A program made the position numbers and the translations under genes. Positions 19,323 through 27,878 of a stretch of 64,000 nt of DNA are shown here, piece after piece. The notes under the pieces were generated by a model. That model did not search any database and had not been told where the DNA came from. It saw only the letters and a program-made list of their open reading frames with translations. The DNA is taken from positions 1,178,001-1,242,000 of the forward strand of contig NZ_CP106951.1 in the NCBI RefSeq assembly GCF_030419005.1, written 5' to 3'. Position 1 is the first letter of the stretch. Every line of letters begins with the position of its first letter. Origin of the DNA: Eleftheria terrae (GTDB lineage: Bacteria; Pseudomonadota; Gammaproteobacteria; Burkholderiales; Burkholderiaceae_C).

Positions 19323-19385
19323 ATTCTAAACATGGATTCCAAAAAAATGAACCGGCGTTCCACAAAAAGAATTCGCTTCTATAAT
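19323..19385. promoter_or_regulatory. Divergent kduI/kdgF promoter region with putative KdgR operator
   Basis: TGAACCGGCGTTCCA at 19348-19362 is a 15-bp imperfect palindrome matching the kdgK site. On the plus strand a TATAAT at 19380-19385 is a good -10 for kdgF, and the operator covers its -35 position. On the minus strand TAGAAT (19328 down to 19323) can serve as the -10 for kduI, with the -35 position again touching the operator. One bound repressor could thus shut both directions. Inferred from sequence only. Confidence 0.55.
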
Positions 19386-19422
19386 GAACCGAAACAACCC
19401 CTCCTTCACGACAGGAAGCGAC

Positions 19423-19758
19423 ATGAGCCCCTACTTCATTGACAAGGACACCCCCTGGACGCCGGTGGAGCCGGGCATCACGCGCAAGATCGTGGGGCAC
19501 ACGCCGGAGCTGCTGGCCGCCGTCGTCAAGTTCGAGCAAGGGGCGATCGGCAGTCCGCATCACCACGAGGTGCATGACCAAATCGCCTATGTGCTGGCCG
19601 GCGCCTTCGAATGCGAAGTGAATGGCGAGAAGCGGGTGCTGCGGGCCGGTGACGCCTTCGTCGCAGCCAAGCACGTTCGTCACGGTGTGGTGGCCCTGGA
19701 GCCGGGCAGCCTGCTGCTCGACCTGTTCTCGCCGCGGCGCGACGACTTCGTCGCCTGA
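19423..19758 (+). CDS. kdgF: Cupin, unsaturated uronate ring-opening protein KdgF
   Basis: KdgF is a small cupin that linearises 4,5-unsaturated galacturonate to DKI. The 111-aa product has the metal-binding cupin motif PHHHEVHDQIAYVLAG, and a second motif ending in AKHVRHG. Start ATG 19423 is preceded by AGGAAG; an ATG 39 bases upstream would sit at the -10 element and is unlikely. It is transcribed divergently from kduI. It provides the step between Ogl and KduI, so the set of cytoplasmic enzymes to KDPG is complete in the locus. Confidence 0.88.
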   Translation: MSPYFIDKDTPWTPVEPGITRKIVGHTPELLAAVVKFEQGAIGSPHHHEVHDQIAYVLAGAFECEVNGEKRVLRAGDAFVAAKHVRHGVVALEPGSLLLDLFSPRRDDFVA

Positions 19759-19973
19759 AGCCGGCGCCCTCCTCGCGCCAGCGCCCTCACTGCCGAATGT
19801 GTGGCCAGCGGCCTGCTGCCGCCCGGCCCTTCATCTGCCGCCTGCTGCGGCCCTCCCCTTTGTGTTTTTCAACAGCCACACCGCCGGGGCATCGACGGCG
19901 AGGTGGGCTGCCTGCCGGACGCGTAGCCGGCACACGAGACGATGCCGATACAAACGAGACGGAGACAAACCCA

Positions 19974-21002
19974 ATGAGAACCCTTCCGCTGGCCCTCGGG
20001 CCCGCCCTCTTTGCCGCCGCCTGCGGCCTGGCCTGGGGGCAGTCGAGCGTGACGATCTATGGCCGCGTGGACCTCGGCCTCAAGTACGGCCCGCAGGACC
20101 TGACGAAGTCGGACGACAGGATCTGGGCGGTGGATGACAGCTCCACGGCCCGGCTGGGCTTCCGAGGGGTGGAAGACCTGGGTGGGGGACTGAGCGCCTT
20201 CTTTCAGCTGGAGCACCGCTTCAAGGCAGACACCGGCAATGTGGATGGCACCGTCTTCTGGAAGGACAAGGCCTGGGTCGGCCTTGCCAGCCGCAGCTGG
20301 GGCTCGCTGCAGCTGGGCCGCATGAGTTCACCGCAGGACAACCTGGGCGTGAACGGCCGCTTCGAGGCCTATGGCGGCGACTCGTATGCCTCGATGGGCA
20401 CGCGCGGAGCGGCCTCAGCGGCGAAATGGGACAACGCCATCTACTACACCACGCCCAACCTGGCCGGCATCACCGTCGGGCTGGCCGGCGCCCTGGGTGA
20501 AGGGGGTCGCAAACATGCCGCCGGCTTCCACCTCGACTATGCCGGCGGCCCGCTGGTCGCAGCGCTCACCTACCAAGTGGAGCAGGACAGCTTCAGCTCG
20601 GTGGTGGGCAACGGCATCAAGACCTGGACGCTGGGCACCACCTATGACTTCGGCCCATTCAAGCTGCTGGGCACCTACGCGCGCAGCGCTGACGTGAACA
20701 CCGCGGACTCCGGCAAGCGGGTGGTCTACACGCTCGGCACGCGGGTGCCGGCGGGCCCCGGCGAATTCCGGGCGTCGTGGCGCGCGGTGCGCGACGACCA
20801 GCTCAAAGGCCGGGGCGACTTCTCGTCCGACCGTGACAGCCGGCGGCTGGGCCTGGGCTACCAGTACCCCTTCAGCAAGCGCACCAGTGCCAATTTCTCG
20901 CTGCTGGCCCATGAGAAGGTGAAGGTGCAGAACGCCAATGGCAGCGAGAAGAGCCACTTCAGCGGCCGCGGCGTGGAGCTGGCCCTGAGGCATAACTTCT
21001 GA
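19974..21002 (+). CDS. Gram-negative porin (OmpC/Burkholderiales type)
   Basis: A 342-aa outer-membrane porin with a signal peptide (cleavage after AWG), mature start QSSVTIYGRVDLGLKY and a terminal Phe (LRHNF) that marks beta-barrel proteins for BAM. Internal motifs such as STARLGFRGVEDLGGGL and WVGLASRSWGSLQLGR are standard for the trimeric 16-strand family. It is not of the KdgM type. Placement 215 bases after kdgF suggests it admits oligogalacturonides, but no operator is seen immediately before it. Confidence 0.9.
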   Translation: MRTLPLALGPALFAAACGLAWGQSSVTIYGRVDLGLKYGPQDLTKSDDRIWAVDDSSTARLGFRGVEDLGGGLSAFFQLEHRFKADTGNVDGTVFWKDKAWVGLASRSWGSLQLGRMSSPQDNLGVNGRFEAYGGDSYASMGTRGAASAAKWDNAIYYTTPNLAGITVGLAGALGEGGRKHAAGFHLDYAGGPLVAALTYQVEQDSFSSVVGNGIKTWTLGTTYDFGPFKLLGTYARSADVNTADSGKRVVYTLGTRVPAGPGEFRASWRAVRDDQLKGRGDFSSDRDSRRLGLGYQYPFSKRTSANFSLLAHEKVKVQNANGSEKSHFSGRGVELALRHNF

Positions 21003-21026
21003 CGCGCCTGACCGCCACGCGGGCCG

Positions 21027-21064
21027 GCCGGCAGGCAGGCAGGGCGCCGTCCCTGCCTGCCGGC
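21027..21064. terminator. GC-rich hairpin between convergent genes
   Basis: GCCGGCAGGCAGG at 21027-21039 pairs perfectly with CCTGCCTGCCGGC at 21052-21064 across a 12-base loop. It sits 24 bases after the porin stop and before the end of the facing receiver gene. There is no U-run, so intrinsic termination is uncertain. Confidence 0.45.
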
Positions 21065-21083
21065 AGGAGGCAGCGGAGCGCCC

Positions 21084-21530
21084 TCAGTGGGTGGCGCTGC
21101 GTCTTTCCACCGCCTGCTTCAACCAGGGCTGCAACTCGTCCGGATTGGCCGGCTTGGTGCAGTGATGGTCGAAGCCGGCATCGCGGGCGCGCTGCAGGTC
21201 ATCGGACTGGCTCCAGCCGGTCAGTGCGATCAGCAGCATCCGGCCGCCCCAGGAGGCGGCGCGGATGCGCCGCGCAACTTCATAGCCGTTGAGCCGCGGC
21301 ATGCCAATGTCGAGCACCGCCGCATCGGGCTGGAAAGACTCTGCCATCTGCAAGGCCTCCTCCCCGCCCCGGGCGGTGCGGACCTCGTGGCCATCCAGGG
21401 ACAGCAGCACGGCCAGGCTTTCGGCCGCATCGACATTGTCGTCGGCGATCAGCACCTTGCATGGGGAGGGATGGCCCGATGCCGGCGCGCCTTCGGCTGG
21501 GTTCATGAGCAGATTCGCTGGGTTCGACAT
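21084..21530 (-). CDS. Single-domain response regulator receiver protein
   Basis: A stand-alone CheY-like receiver: acidic pair Asp30/Asp31 in IADDN, phosphorylatable Asp74 in AVLDIGMPRLNGYEV, Thr104 and Lys126 in CTKPANP. With the start at 21530 the length is 148 aa; neither this ATG nor the one at 21506 has a convincing ribosome site. No kinase is nearby, so the partner is unknown. The first ~22 residues are a variable tail. Confidence 0.85.
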   Translation of the reverse strand: MSNPANLLMNPAEGAPASGHPSPCKVLIADDNVDAAESLAVLLSLDGHEVRTARGGEEALQMAESFQPDAAVLDIGMPRLNGYEVARRIRAASWGGRMLLIALTGWSQSDDLQRARDAGFDHHCTKPANPDELQPWLKQAVERRSATH

Positions 21531-21646
21531 AGGGAAGATTCTATGCAGCCTGCGCGCCTTGGCGAGCAGAGAGTCTCTTATGGTCACCAACGACCCCGGC
21601 GGGGCCTCCTGGACTACACACAATAGGTCGGCCATCGCCGACCGTC

Positions 21647-22366
21647 TCAGGCCGGCTGCTGCGAGGCCGCCTCACCCCGGCCGACCGCCCGCAGCAGCGC
21701 CGCACGCGCCAGCAGACGAGTGGAATCGAGCGTCGGCAAGGGCGAGTTGCCATCGTTCATGATCAATGGGATTTCGGTGCACCCCAGCACGACGGCATCG
21801 CAGCCCGCCGCTTGCAGCCGGCCAATCACAGCCTGGAAGCAGCTCACCGCCTCTGGGCGAAAAATGCCCGGGACCAGCTCGTTCATGATGATGCGGTCGA
21901 TCGCCTCGCGGTCTTCAGCGTCGGGGCGCACCCAGTCCAGGCCATGTTGTGCCAGCTGCTCCGGATAGACGTCCCCCTCCACCAGCAAGCGCGTGCCAGT
22001 GAGGCCCAGCCGCCGAAAGCCGCGCGCCGCCGCCTCTGCGGCGACGACCTTCGCAATGTGCAGCCAGGGCCGTGGTGAACGCGCTTGCAGCAGCGGCAGC
22101 GCCTGATGGATCGTGTTGTCGGGACAGATCAGGAAATCAGCCCCCGCCCGCGCCAACTTCTCGGCCGACGCGAGCATCAGATCGGCAACGCCTTGCCAGT
22201 CATCCCTTGCCAGGCAGGCGACGTAGTCGGCCAAGGATGGCGTGTGCAGGGACACTTCCGGATGGGCGTAGGGCCCGAGGAGATCCGCCCCTTCGGCGCA
22301 AAGGGTGCGATAGCAGAGCGCTGCGCCTTCGGCGGAGCAACCAACGATACCGATGTGCTGGGGCAT
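21647..22366 (-). CDS. Aspartate/glutamate racemase family protein
   Basis: This 239-aa protein has the two-cysteine active site of cofactor-independent amino acid racemases: Cys81 in ICPDNT and Cys196 in LGCTEIPL. The N-terminus HIGIVGCSAEG matches the family fold. It may interconvert L- and D-Asp/Glu or act on a related substrate; the first motif differs from the classical CNTAH, so specificity is open. It is 116 bases upstream of the receiver gene on the same strand. Confidence 0.82.
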   Translation of the reverse strand: MPQHIGIVGCSAEGAALCYRTLCAEGADLLGPYAHPEVSLHTPSLADYVACLARDDWQGVADLMLASAEKLARAGADFLICPDNTIHQALPLLQARSPRPWLHIAKVVAAEAAARGFRRLGLTGTRLLVEGDVYPEQLAQHGLDWVRPDAEDREAIDRIIMNELVPGIFRPEAVSCFQAVIGRLQAAGCDAVVLGCTEIPLIMNDGNSPLPTLDSTRLLARAALLRAVGRGEAASQQPA

Positions 22367-23100
22367 GGGTTCCTTGATGCGAAGCGGTGCGACTCACCGC
22401 GGTCGACCAAGGATAGCCGCACCGTCGACGGCGGGCGCACGAGTGCCATTGCAGCCGCCCTCGCATGCCATGGAACGCCCGGGGCATCGGCGCCGCAGCC
22501 GCGGTCTCCGGTGCCGCATGCCGGCAGCACGGCCATCACCAGCTCGATCGAGCTCCCTGCCAGCGGGCTGGCACTTGTAGGAGGGGCATGCCGTCATGGA
22601 GGTGCCACTGCGCGGCGGCATATCGAGCAGGCAGCCCGCGGACGAGGGAGCCGGGCAGTGGGCGCGGGTCCGGTGACGCTTCCCCCTGCATGCGCACACG
22701 GATCAGCCGTCAAGGAACAAGCGGCAGGTCGTCCATGCCGAACGCCAGGGAAGAGCGGGCGCAGCCGGCGGTAGCGCATGGCGCGCCAGCGTCGTTGTCA
22801 CGGTGCCTGAACGGCAGCACCCTCGCACCGGGACGAGTGAGAGCCCCTGTTCCTCCCTGCCCCGCGTTGGCAAGCGCGACAAGAGCGGCAAGCCCTCTTG
22901 CGCTGCGGAGCAGCAGAGGCTTCGTGTCGTGCGCTTCATGCCCGAAGGCGAGTGATGGACCGGTCCACGGTGAAGCTGCTCGCGAGAGCGCTGCTTGTAT
23001 TGATCGGCACGCGAAAATGCGTGAGCTCGTCGCAGCCTTCGCGACGGGCGGGGGGCGATACCACCTCCTGCCTTCTCCTTCTCCGAGTCGATCACCGATC
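22367..23100. other. 734-base stretch without a supported gene
   Basis: Several frames are open here because of high GC, but none has a ribosome site, family motif or protein-like composition that I can support. An in-frame leftward extension of the small membrane protein gene at 23101 runs through it but is Arg/Ala-rich and has no good start. I see no RNA gene or repeat in it. Confidence 0.5.
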
Positions 23101-23355
23101 ATGTCGAACAAGGCCATCGCCATCTCCGCGGCGTTTGCCGCAGGCGCCGCACTCTGCGTGGCCACCTTCGTCACCGCGTCGAACCTGCTCGAGTCGTACG
23201 GCAGCGGTCCGCCCTACTACGGTCGGACCGCCAACATGGACAAGTGGGAGAGTCCGGTCCCCTTCCTGCTGGCGTTCGATGCAGTGGCGCTGCTTGTCGC
23301 CACGGTGCTCGGAGCGTTCGCAAAGAGCCGGCTGAAGGGCTGTGCCCGTCGATAG
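23101..23355 (+). CDS. Small two-helix membrane protein, unknown
   Basis: 84 aa. Two hydrophobic segments (AISAAFAAGAALCVATFV and PFLLAFDAVALLVATVLGAF) flank a soluble loop with Tyr/Gly/Pro residues; the tail is basic, giving a cytoplasmic-end prediction. No strong ribosome site precedes ATG 23101. It looks like a real small inner-membrane protein by its segment pattern, but the family is not recognised and it stands alone in a gene-poor stretch. Confidence 0.5.
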   Translation: MSNKAIAISAAFAAGAALCVATFVTASNLLESYGSGPPYYGRTANMDKWESPVPFLLAFDAVALLVATVLGAFAKSRLKGCARR

Positions 23356-23772
23356 GCGGTTCGTCACGGCTTCACCGTCGGCCGAATACGCGACCACGGA
23401 AGGCCGGTTCTTCCGGTCCGGGCGAGCTTCGAGCCGAGCAGCTGGGGCGCAGTGCCCTTGGCAGGCGTGCTGCCGGTTGCCCACCACGCGCGGGATCGCG
23501 AAGCGCGACGTCGACGAGGGACACGGCTTCATGTCCAGCATGAGTACCGCCGGTTCAAACGATGGACGAGAAAGAACACCGGCGCCGAGGAGAAACAGTT
23601 CAGCTTCGCCGACCTGGCGACTTCCACGTCACGGTGCACAAGCCGCCATGCGGCGCCCTGCCCGTCCCTCGGGCTGGCCCAACGGTGACAGCCGGGCTCT
23701 GCACTTGGGCTCCCAGCAAGGTCATCCATGCCAGAGGGCCCATGGATTTCCCTCGGAGGGAAATCAAAGCCA
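23356..23772. other. Gene-poor stretch before the tRNA-His terminator
   Basis: No frame with a ribosome site or recognisable protein motif was found on either strand. Nothing repeat-like is seen. The next feature is the minus-strand terminator of the tRNA-His gene. Confidence 0.5.
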
Positions 23773-23805
23773 AAAGAAAAGAGGCCCTCACGCGGAGGGC
23801 CTCTT
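23773..23805 (-). terminator. Rho-independent terminator of tRNA-His
   Basis: On the minus strand GAGGCCCTC (23803-23795) and GAGGGCCTC (23789-23781) form a 9-bp stem followed by TTTTCTTTTG. It lies just behind the 3' end of the tRNA-His gene. Confidence 0.85.
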
Positions 23806-23811
23806 GAATCT

Positions 23812-23887
23812 TGGGGTGGCTGATGGGACTCGAACCCACGACAACAGGAATCACAATCCTGGACTCTACCAACTGAGCTACAGCCAC
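23812..23887 (-). tRNA. tRNA-His (GTG)
   Basis: The minus strand folds as a standard tRNA: acceptor GTGGCTG with CAGCCAC, D-loop AGCTCAGTTGGTAGAG, anticodon loop with GTG, T-loop GGTTCGAGTCC, and an encoded CCA. The discriminator is C, and the base before the 5' end is G, allowing the extra G(-1):C73 pair that marks histidine tRNA. Length 76. Confidence 0.97.
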
Positions 23888-23981
23888 CAGAGAAGCTGAG
23901 ATTATAGACACATCTCAGCGATCTTGTGCAACTTATTCATTCATTCAGCGACGGCGCCCGGTGCGCCGCCACCTTGCTCCC

Positions 23982-25889
23982 TCACGGAGCGGAGGTCTCC
24001 TGCTTCGGAGCGTAGGTGATCTTGGTCTTGAAGCGATTCTTCAGCGCTTCGTAATAGGCCTCGCTCTCGGCAGCGGCCCAGGCCTGGGCGTACTGCTGCG
24101 GCAGTTGATCGGCACCCGGCGTCTCGGCACGTCCGGCCACCGCATTGATGCGCACCACCGCCCACCCCTGCTGGTTCCCCAGGTCCACGCTGGTCCAGGC
24201 CGGCAGCTTGTCGGCCTTGGCCTTCAGCGCGGCCTCGACCAGCTGGCGGCTCTGCTGATTGGGCAGCACGCGCGACACATTGAGCGGCGCACCCAGCGCC
24301 GCACTGTCCGGTGCCTTCTGCCAAGCCGCCAGCTTGGCCTCGGCATCCTTGCGTGCCAGTTCAGCCGCCTGGCGGGCCACCACCCGCTCTTGCACCTTCT
24401 GCTTCACTTCCTCGAACGGCAAGGTGCGGGCCGGCACATGCTCGATGATCCGCGCCGCGGCCAACTGCTGCGGCGCCACCTCGACTGCATCGGTGTTGCG
24501 CTTGCTGCGCAGCGACTCTGCGTCGAACAAGGCCGCCAGCAGTTTCGGGTTGGACAGCGGGCCTTCCGCACCAGGCTGCGGCGTGCGGGTGACGTTGTCG
24601 GCGGTCTGCAGGGTCAGCTTGAGCTGGTCGGCCACCGGCTTGAGGCTGTCGGCCTGCTCGTAGACGATGTCGTTGAACTTCTGCGCAGCCTCGTCATAAC
24701 GCTGGCGAGCCAGCTGCCCGCGCACTTCGGCCTCGATGGCCGGGCGCACCGCTTCAAAGGCTTGCGTCTGGCCGCCACGAACATCGGTGAGCCGGATGAT
24801 GTGGTAGCCGAACTCGGTCTCCACCAGCGGGCTGATCTCGCCCTTCTTCATCGCGAACACGGTGTCGTTGAAGGGCTTCACCATGGCGCCCGGCCCGAAG
24901 AACTCCAGGTCACCGCCGTTGACGGCCGAGCCGGTGTCTTCCGAGTTCTTCTTCGCCACGTCGGCAAAGGTATCGGGCTGGGCCTTCACCTGCGCCAGCA
25001 ACTGCTCGGCCTTGGCCTTGGCAGCAGCACGCTGTTCCGGGCTGGCGCCTTCCGGCACCTTCACCAGGATGTGGCTGGCACGCCGCTCCTCGGGCGTACC
25101 GTAGCGCTTGATGTTCTCGTCGTAGTATTTGCGCAGGTCGGCTTCCTGCAGCGTCACGTCCTTCTTCAGCGACTCCAGGTCGAGCACCACGTATTCCACC
25201 TTGGCCCGCTCGGGAGACTGGAATTGCGTGGCGTTGGCCGGGTCCTTGTAGTAGGCCTGCAAGTCGGCATCGGTGGGCTTGGCCTGGGCAAGGTAGTCCT
25301 TGGCCTCGAAGCGGGCGACCTGGATCTCACGCTGCTGCATGAAGGCGTCGAGTGCGGCGTCGGACACCGCCTTGGACGCCATGGCGCTCTCGGAGACGCC
25401 CTGCATCACCTGCCGCAGCGAGTAGTTCTGCCGCAGGCTTTCGACAAAGGCCTGCGGGTTCATGCCCTGCGCCTGCAGCAGTTCCTTGTTGAGGCTGTTG
25501 TCCGGCTTGCGCACCTGGCTCAGTTGCGGGTCCTGCGCGAACAGCCGCAGCAGTCGGTCGTCGGTGGTGATCAGGTGCTGCTTCTCGGCGGCTGCGGCGA
25601 TCACGCGTTCGCGCACCATTTGCTCCAGCGTGTTGCGGCGCATCTGCGGCGTGTCGAGCAGGGCCGCGTCGATGCCGGGCATCTGCGCCTGGGCCTGCTG
25701 CACCTGGCGACGGTGCACCGCATCGAGTTCGGCAGCCGAGATCTCGTGCCCGGCCACCTTGGCAACGCTCTCGCCGCCTTCACGGAACTGCGTGTAGCCC
25801 TGGACGCCGAAGAAGACGAAGGAGGGAATGATCAGCAACAGCAGCACGAAGAACAGGACGCGCGTGTTGTCGCGAACGAAATCAAACAT
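23982..25889 (-). CDS. ppiD: Periplasmic folding chaperone / peptidyl-prolyl isomerase PpiD
   Basis: PpiD is an inner-membrane-anchored SurA-like chaperone that helps outer-membrane proteins leave the Sec translocon. The 635-aa protein starts MFDFVRDNTRVLFFVLLLLI with one membrane helix, followed by a SurA-N-like helical region and a parvulin domain (RRASHILVKVPEGASPEQ ... FGYHIIRLTDV) in the middle. ATG 25889 has GAGG upstream; longer in-frame starts run through a region containing a terminator. It lies downstream of hupB and tRNA-Val on the same strand. Confidence 0.93.
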   Translation of the reverse strand: MFDFVRDNTRVLFFVLLLLIIPSFVFFGVQGYTQFREGGESVAKVAGHEISAAELDAVHRRQVQQAQAQMPGIDAALLDTPQMRRNTLEQMVRERVIAAAAEKQHLITTDDRLLRLFAQDPQLSQVRKPDNSLNKELLQAQGMNPQAFVESLRQNYSLRQVMQGVSESAMASKAVSDAALDAFMQQREIQVARFEAKDYLAQAKPTDADLQAYYKDPANATQFQSPERAKVEYVVLDLESLKKDVTLQEADLRKYYDENIKRYGTPEERRASHILVKVPEGASPEQRAAAKAKAEQLLAQVKAQPDTFADVAKKNSEDTGSAVNGGDLEFFGPGAMVKPFNDTVFAMKKGEISPLVETEFGYHIIRLTDVRGGQTQAFEAVRPAIEAEVRGQLARQRYDEAAQKFNDIVYEQADSLKPVADQLKLTLQTADNVTRTPQPGAEGPLSNPKLLAALFDAESLRSKRNTDAVEVAPQQLAAARIIEHVPARTLPFEEVKQKVQERVVARQAAELARKDAEAKLAAWQKAPDSAALGAPLNVSRVLPNQQSRQLVEAALKAKADKLPAWTSVDLGNQQGWAVVRINAVAGRAETPGADQLPQQYAQAWAAAESEAYYEALKNRFKTKITYAPKQETSAP

Positions 25890-26003
25890 CGAACGAACCT
25901 CGACTTTCAGTCGGTGGTGAACCGCGCCGCAGCGCGGAGCCAATACCAGAGCCTCGCCATGCTCGGCTCGCACGGCACTCGATGGCACCGCGCCGCCAGA
26001 TGC

Positions 26004-26032
26004 AAAAAAGGCGAACCACCGAGGTTCGCCTT
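26004..26032 (-). terminator. Rho-independent terminator between tRNA-Val and ppiD
   Basis: Minus strand: AAGGCGAACC and GGTTCGCCTT form a stem around a 5-base loop and are followed by TTTTTTG. It separates the hupB-tRNA-Val unit from ppiD, 149 bases behind the tRNA. Confidence 0.85.
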
Positions 26033-26180
26033 CATCATGTGGCCATCGCTGGCGTCGCGGACGCTGTGACGGTTGGCGCAGTGGCCGGAACTCTTCCGGC
26101 GATCCCGGCGTGACAGCCAGTGATTCTAACCAACTGCACCACAACTTCCGTGCGGTGCTTTGCGTCCTTGCGTTTCCCGG

Positions 26181-26256
26181 TGGTGGGTGCTGAGGGGTTC
26201 GAACCCCCGACCTACGCCTTGTAAGGGCGCCGCTCTACCAACTGAGCTAAGCACCC
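26181..26256 (-). tRNA. tRNA-Val (TAC)
   Basis: Acceptor GGGTGCT pairs with AGCACCC; the anticodon loop reads CTTACAA (anticodon TAC), the T-loop is GGTTCGAACC, and ACCA is encoded. It starts only 13 bases after the hupB stop codon, so it is very probably cut out of a hupB transcript. Confidence 0.97.
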
Positions 26257-26269
26257 CGAGAAAAGAGCG

Positions 26270-26542
26270 TTAGTTTAATGCGTCTTTGAGCGCCTTGCCC
26301 GGGCGAAACTTCGGAACCTTGGCTGCCTTGATCTTGATGGCGGCACCGGTGCGCGGATTGCGACCGCTGCGTGCTGCACGCTTGCCGACCGCAAACGTGC
26401 CGAAGCCCACCAGAGAGACCGTCCCGCCTTTTTTCAGCGTGGTTTTCACGCCGCCGATCATGGCTTCCAGGGCGCGCGTGGCCGCTGCCTTGGAAATGTC
26501 GGCCTGCTTGGCGATGTGCTCGATCAGCTCGGTCTTGTTCAC
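26270..26542 (-). CDS. hupB: DNA-binding protein HU-beta
   Basis: The 90-aa nucleoid protein HU bends and packages DNA as a dimer. It begins [20 protein letters not shown] and has the DNA-embracing arm motif [12 protein letters not shown] near residue 61. The start codon is GTG (26542) with AGGGGG seven bases upstream. The tRNA-Val gene begins 13 bases downstream; the hupB-tRNA-ppiD order is familiar from Burkholderiales. Confidence 0.96.
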   Translation of the reverse strand: MNKTELIEHIAKQADISKAAATRALEAMIGGVKTTLKKGGTVSLVGFGTFAVGKRAARSGRNPRTGAAIKIKAAKVPKFRPGKALKDALN

Positions 26543-26776
26543 GAAGTACCCCCTCTCAAAGGTGTCTCAGATGGATCTCGGCGCTGCCGGTTGAATGCGC
26601 TTTGCAAGAGGCCGCGCGCCCGTTTGTCGTCTACTGCGCGACCAATTACAGCCACCGCCCTACTCAGTGTCAAGCGCGGTTGCGGATTCTATGTCCAATC
26701 GCGGCGCTTCATCAGTGAAGCATCCTGCGTGCATCCACGCTTGACAATGGGCCGCCAGGCCGCCTCCCGCCTCGGT

Positions 26777-27877
26777 TCACGCCAGGGCCTGGACGACAGC
26801 CTTTCCCACATCGGCGGTGCTTGCGCAGCCGCCCAGATCAGGGGTGCGAGGGCCCCCGTTCGCGGGATCGAGCACGGTCTCGATGGCATGCAAGACGGCA
26901 TCGTGAGCCTCGCGGTGGCCGAGGAAATCCAGCATCAGCGCACCCGACCAGATCTGCCCCACCGGGTTGGCAATGCCGCGGCCCGCGATGTCGGGGGCGG
27001 AGCCGTGCACCGGCTCGAACAGCGAGGGGAACCGTCGGTCGGGATTGAGATTGGCCGAGGGCGCGATGCCGATGGTGCCGGTGCATGCCGGGCCGAGGTC
27101 GCTCAGGATGTCGCCAAACAGGTTGCTGGCCACCACCACGTCGAAGTGCTCGGGCCGCTGGACGAAATGTGCAGTGAGGATGTCAATGTGGAACTTGTCG
27201 ACCTTGACGTCCGCATAGCCCCGCGCCATGGCTTCGACGCGCTCGTCCCAGTAGGGCATGGTGATCGAAATGCCATTGGACTTGGTGGCCGAGGTCAGGT
27301 GCTTGGCCGGCCGCGACTGTGCCAGCTCGAAGGCGAACTTCAACACCCGGTCGATGCCGGTGCGGGTCATCACCGTGTCCTGGATCACCACCTCGCGCTC
27401 GGTGCCCTCGAACATGCGGCCACCGATGCTGGAGTACTCGCCCTCGGTGTTCTCCCGCACGATCATCATGTCGATCTCACCGGCCTGCCGCGGCGAGCCG
27501 TCGCGCCGCACCAGCGGCGAGCGCACGCCAGGCATCAGGCGCGCGGGGCGCAGGTTGACGTACTGGTCGAACTCGCGCCGGAACTTCAGCAGTGACCCCC
27601 ACAGCGAGACATGGTCGGGGATTTTCTCCGGCCAGCCCACCGCACCGAAGAAGATCGCGTCATGCCCGCCGATGCGCTCCTTCCAGTCCTCCGGCAGCAT
27701 GCGACCGTGGCGCTCGTAGTAGCTCCAGCTGGAGAAATCGAACTCATCGACCTCCAGCCCGATGCCGAACCGGCGCGCCACGGCATCGAGCACACGCAGG
27801 CCCTCGGGCATCACTTCCTGCCCGATGCCGTCGCCGGCGATCGCGGCGATACGGAACTTGCGTTGGCTCACCATCAT
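26777..27877 (-). CDS. Tartrate / D-malate dehydrogenase (isopropylmalate dehydrogenase family)
   Basis: This 366-aa NAD-dependent beta-decarboxylating dehydrogenase has the family elements GDGIGQEV near the N-terminus, MIVRENTEGEYSSIGGR, the catalytic-region MPYWDERV and the Asp-rich metal site SNLFGDILSDL, then FEPVHGSAPDIAG. The TtuC/DmlA group oxidises tartrate or D-malate to oxaloglycolate or pyruvate. ATG 27877 has an AAGGAG site that lies within the end of the upstream hydrolase gene; the stop of that gene is one base away. Exact substrate cannot be told from sequence alone. Confidence 0.88.
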   Translation of the reverse strand: MMVSQRKFRIAAIAGDGIGQEVMPEGLRVLDAVARRFGIGLEVDEFDFSSWSYYERHGRMLPEDWKERIGGHDAIFFGAVGWPEKIPDHVSLWGSLLKFRREFDQYVNLRPARLMPGVRSPLVRRDGSPRQAGEIDMMIVRENTEGEYSSIGGRMFEGTEREVVIQDTVMTRTGIDRVLKFAFELAQSRPAKHLTSATKSNGISITMPYWDERVEAMARGYADVKVDKFHIDILTAHFVQRPEHFDVVVASNLFGDILSDLGPACTGTIGIAPSANLNPDRRFPSLFEPVHGSAPDIAGRGIANPVGQIWSGALMLDFLGHREAHDAVLHAIETVLDPANGGPRTPDLGGCASTADVGKAVVQALA

Positions 27878-27878
27878 T

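Noticed and set aside
22465..23100. An N-terminal extension of the 84-aa membrane protein
   Set aside because: No ribosome site or conserved pattern; composition changes sharply at 23101.
23961..26069. A 702-aa plus-strand frame opposite ppiD
   Set aside because: It is the antisense shadow of ppiD: His/Leu/Arg-rich, no ribosome site, no motif.
26060..26135. A second tRNA between tRNA-Val and ppiD
   Set aside because: No acceptor pairing, anticodon arm or T-loop motif can be drawn there.
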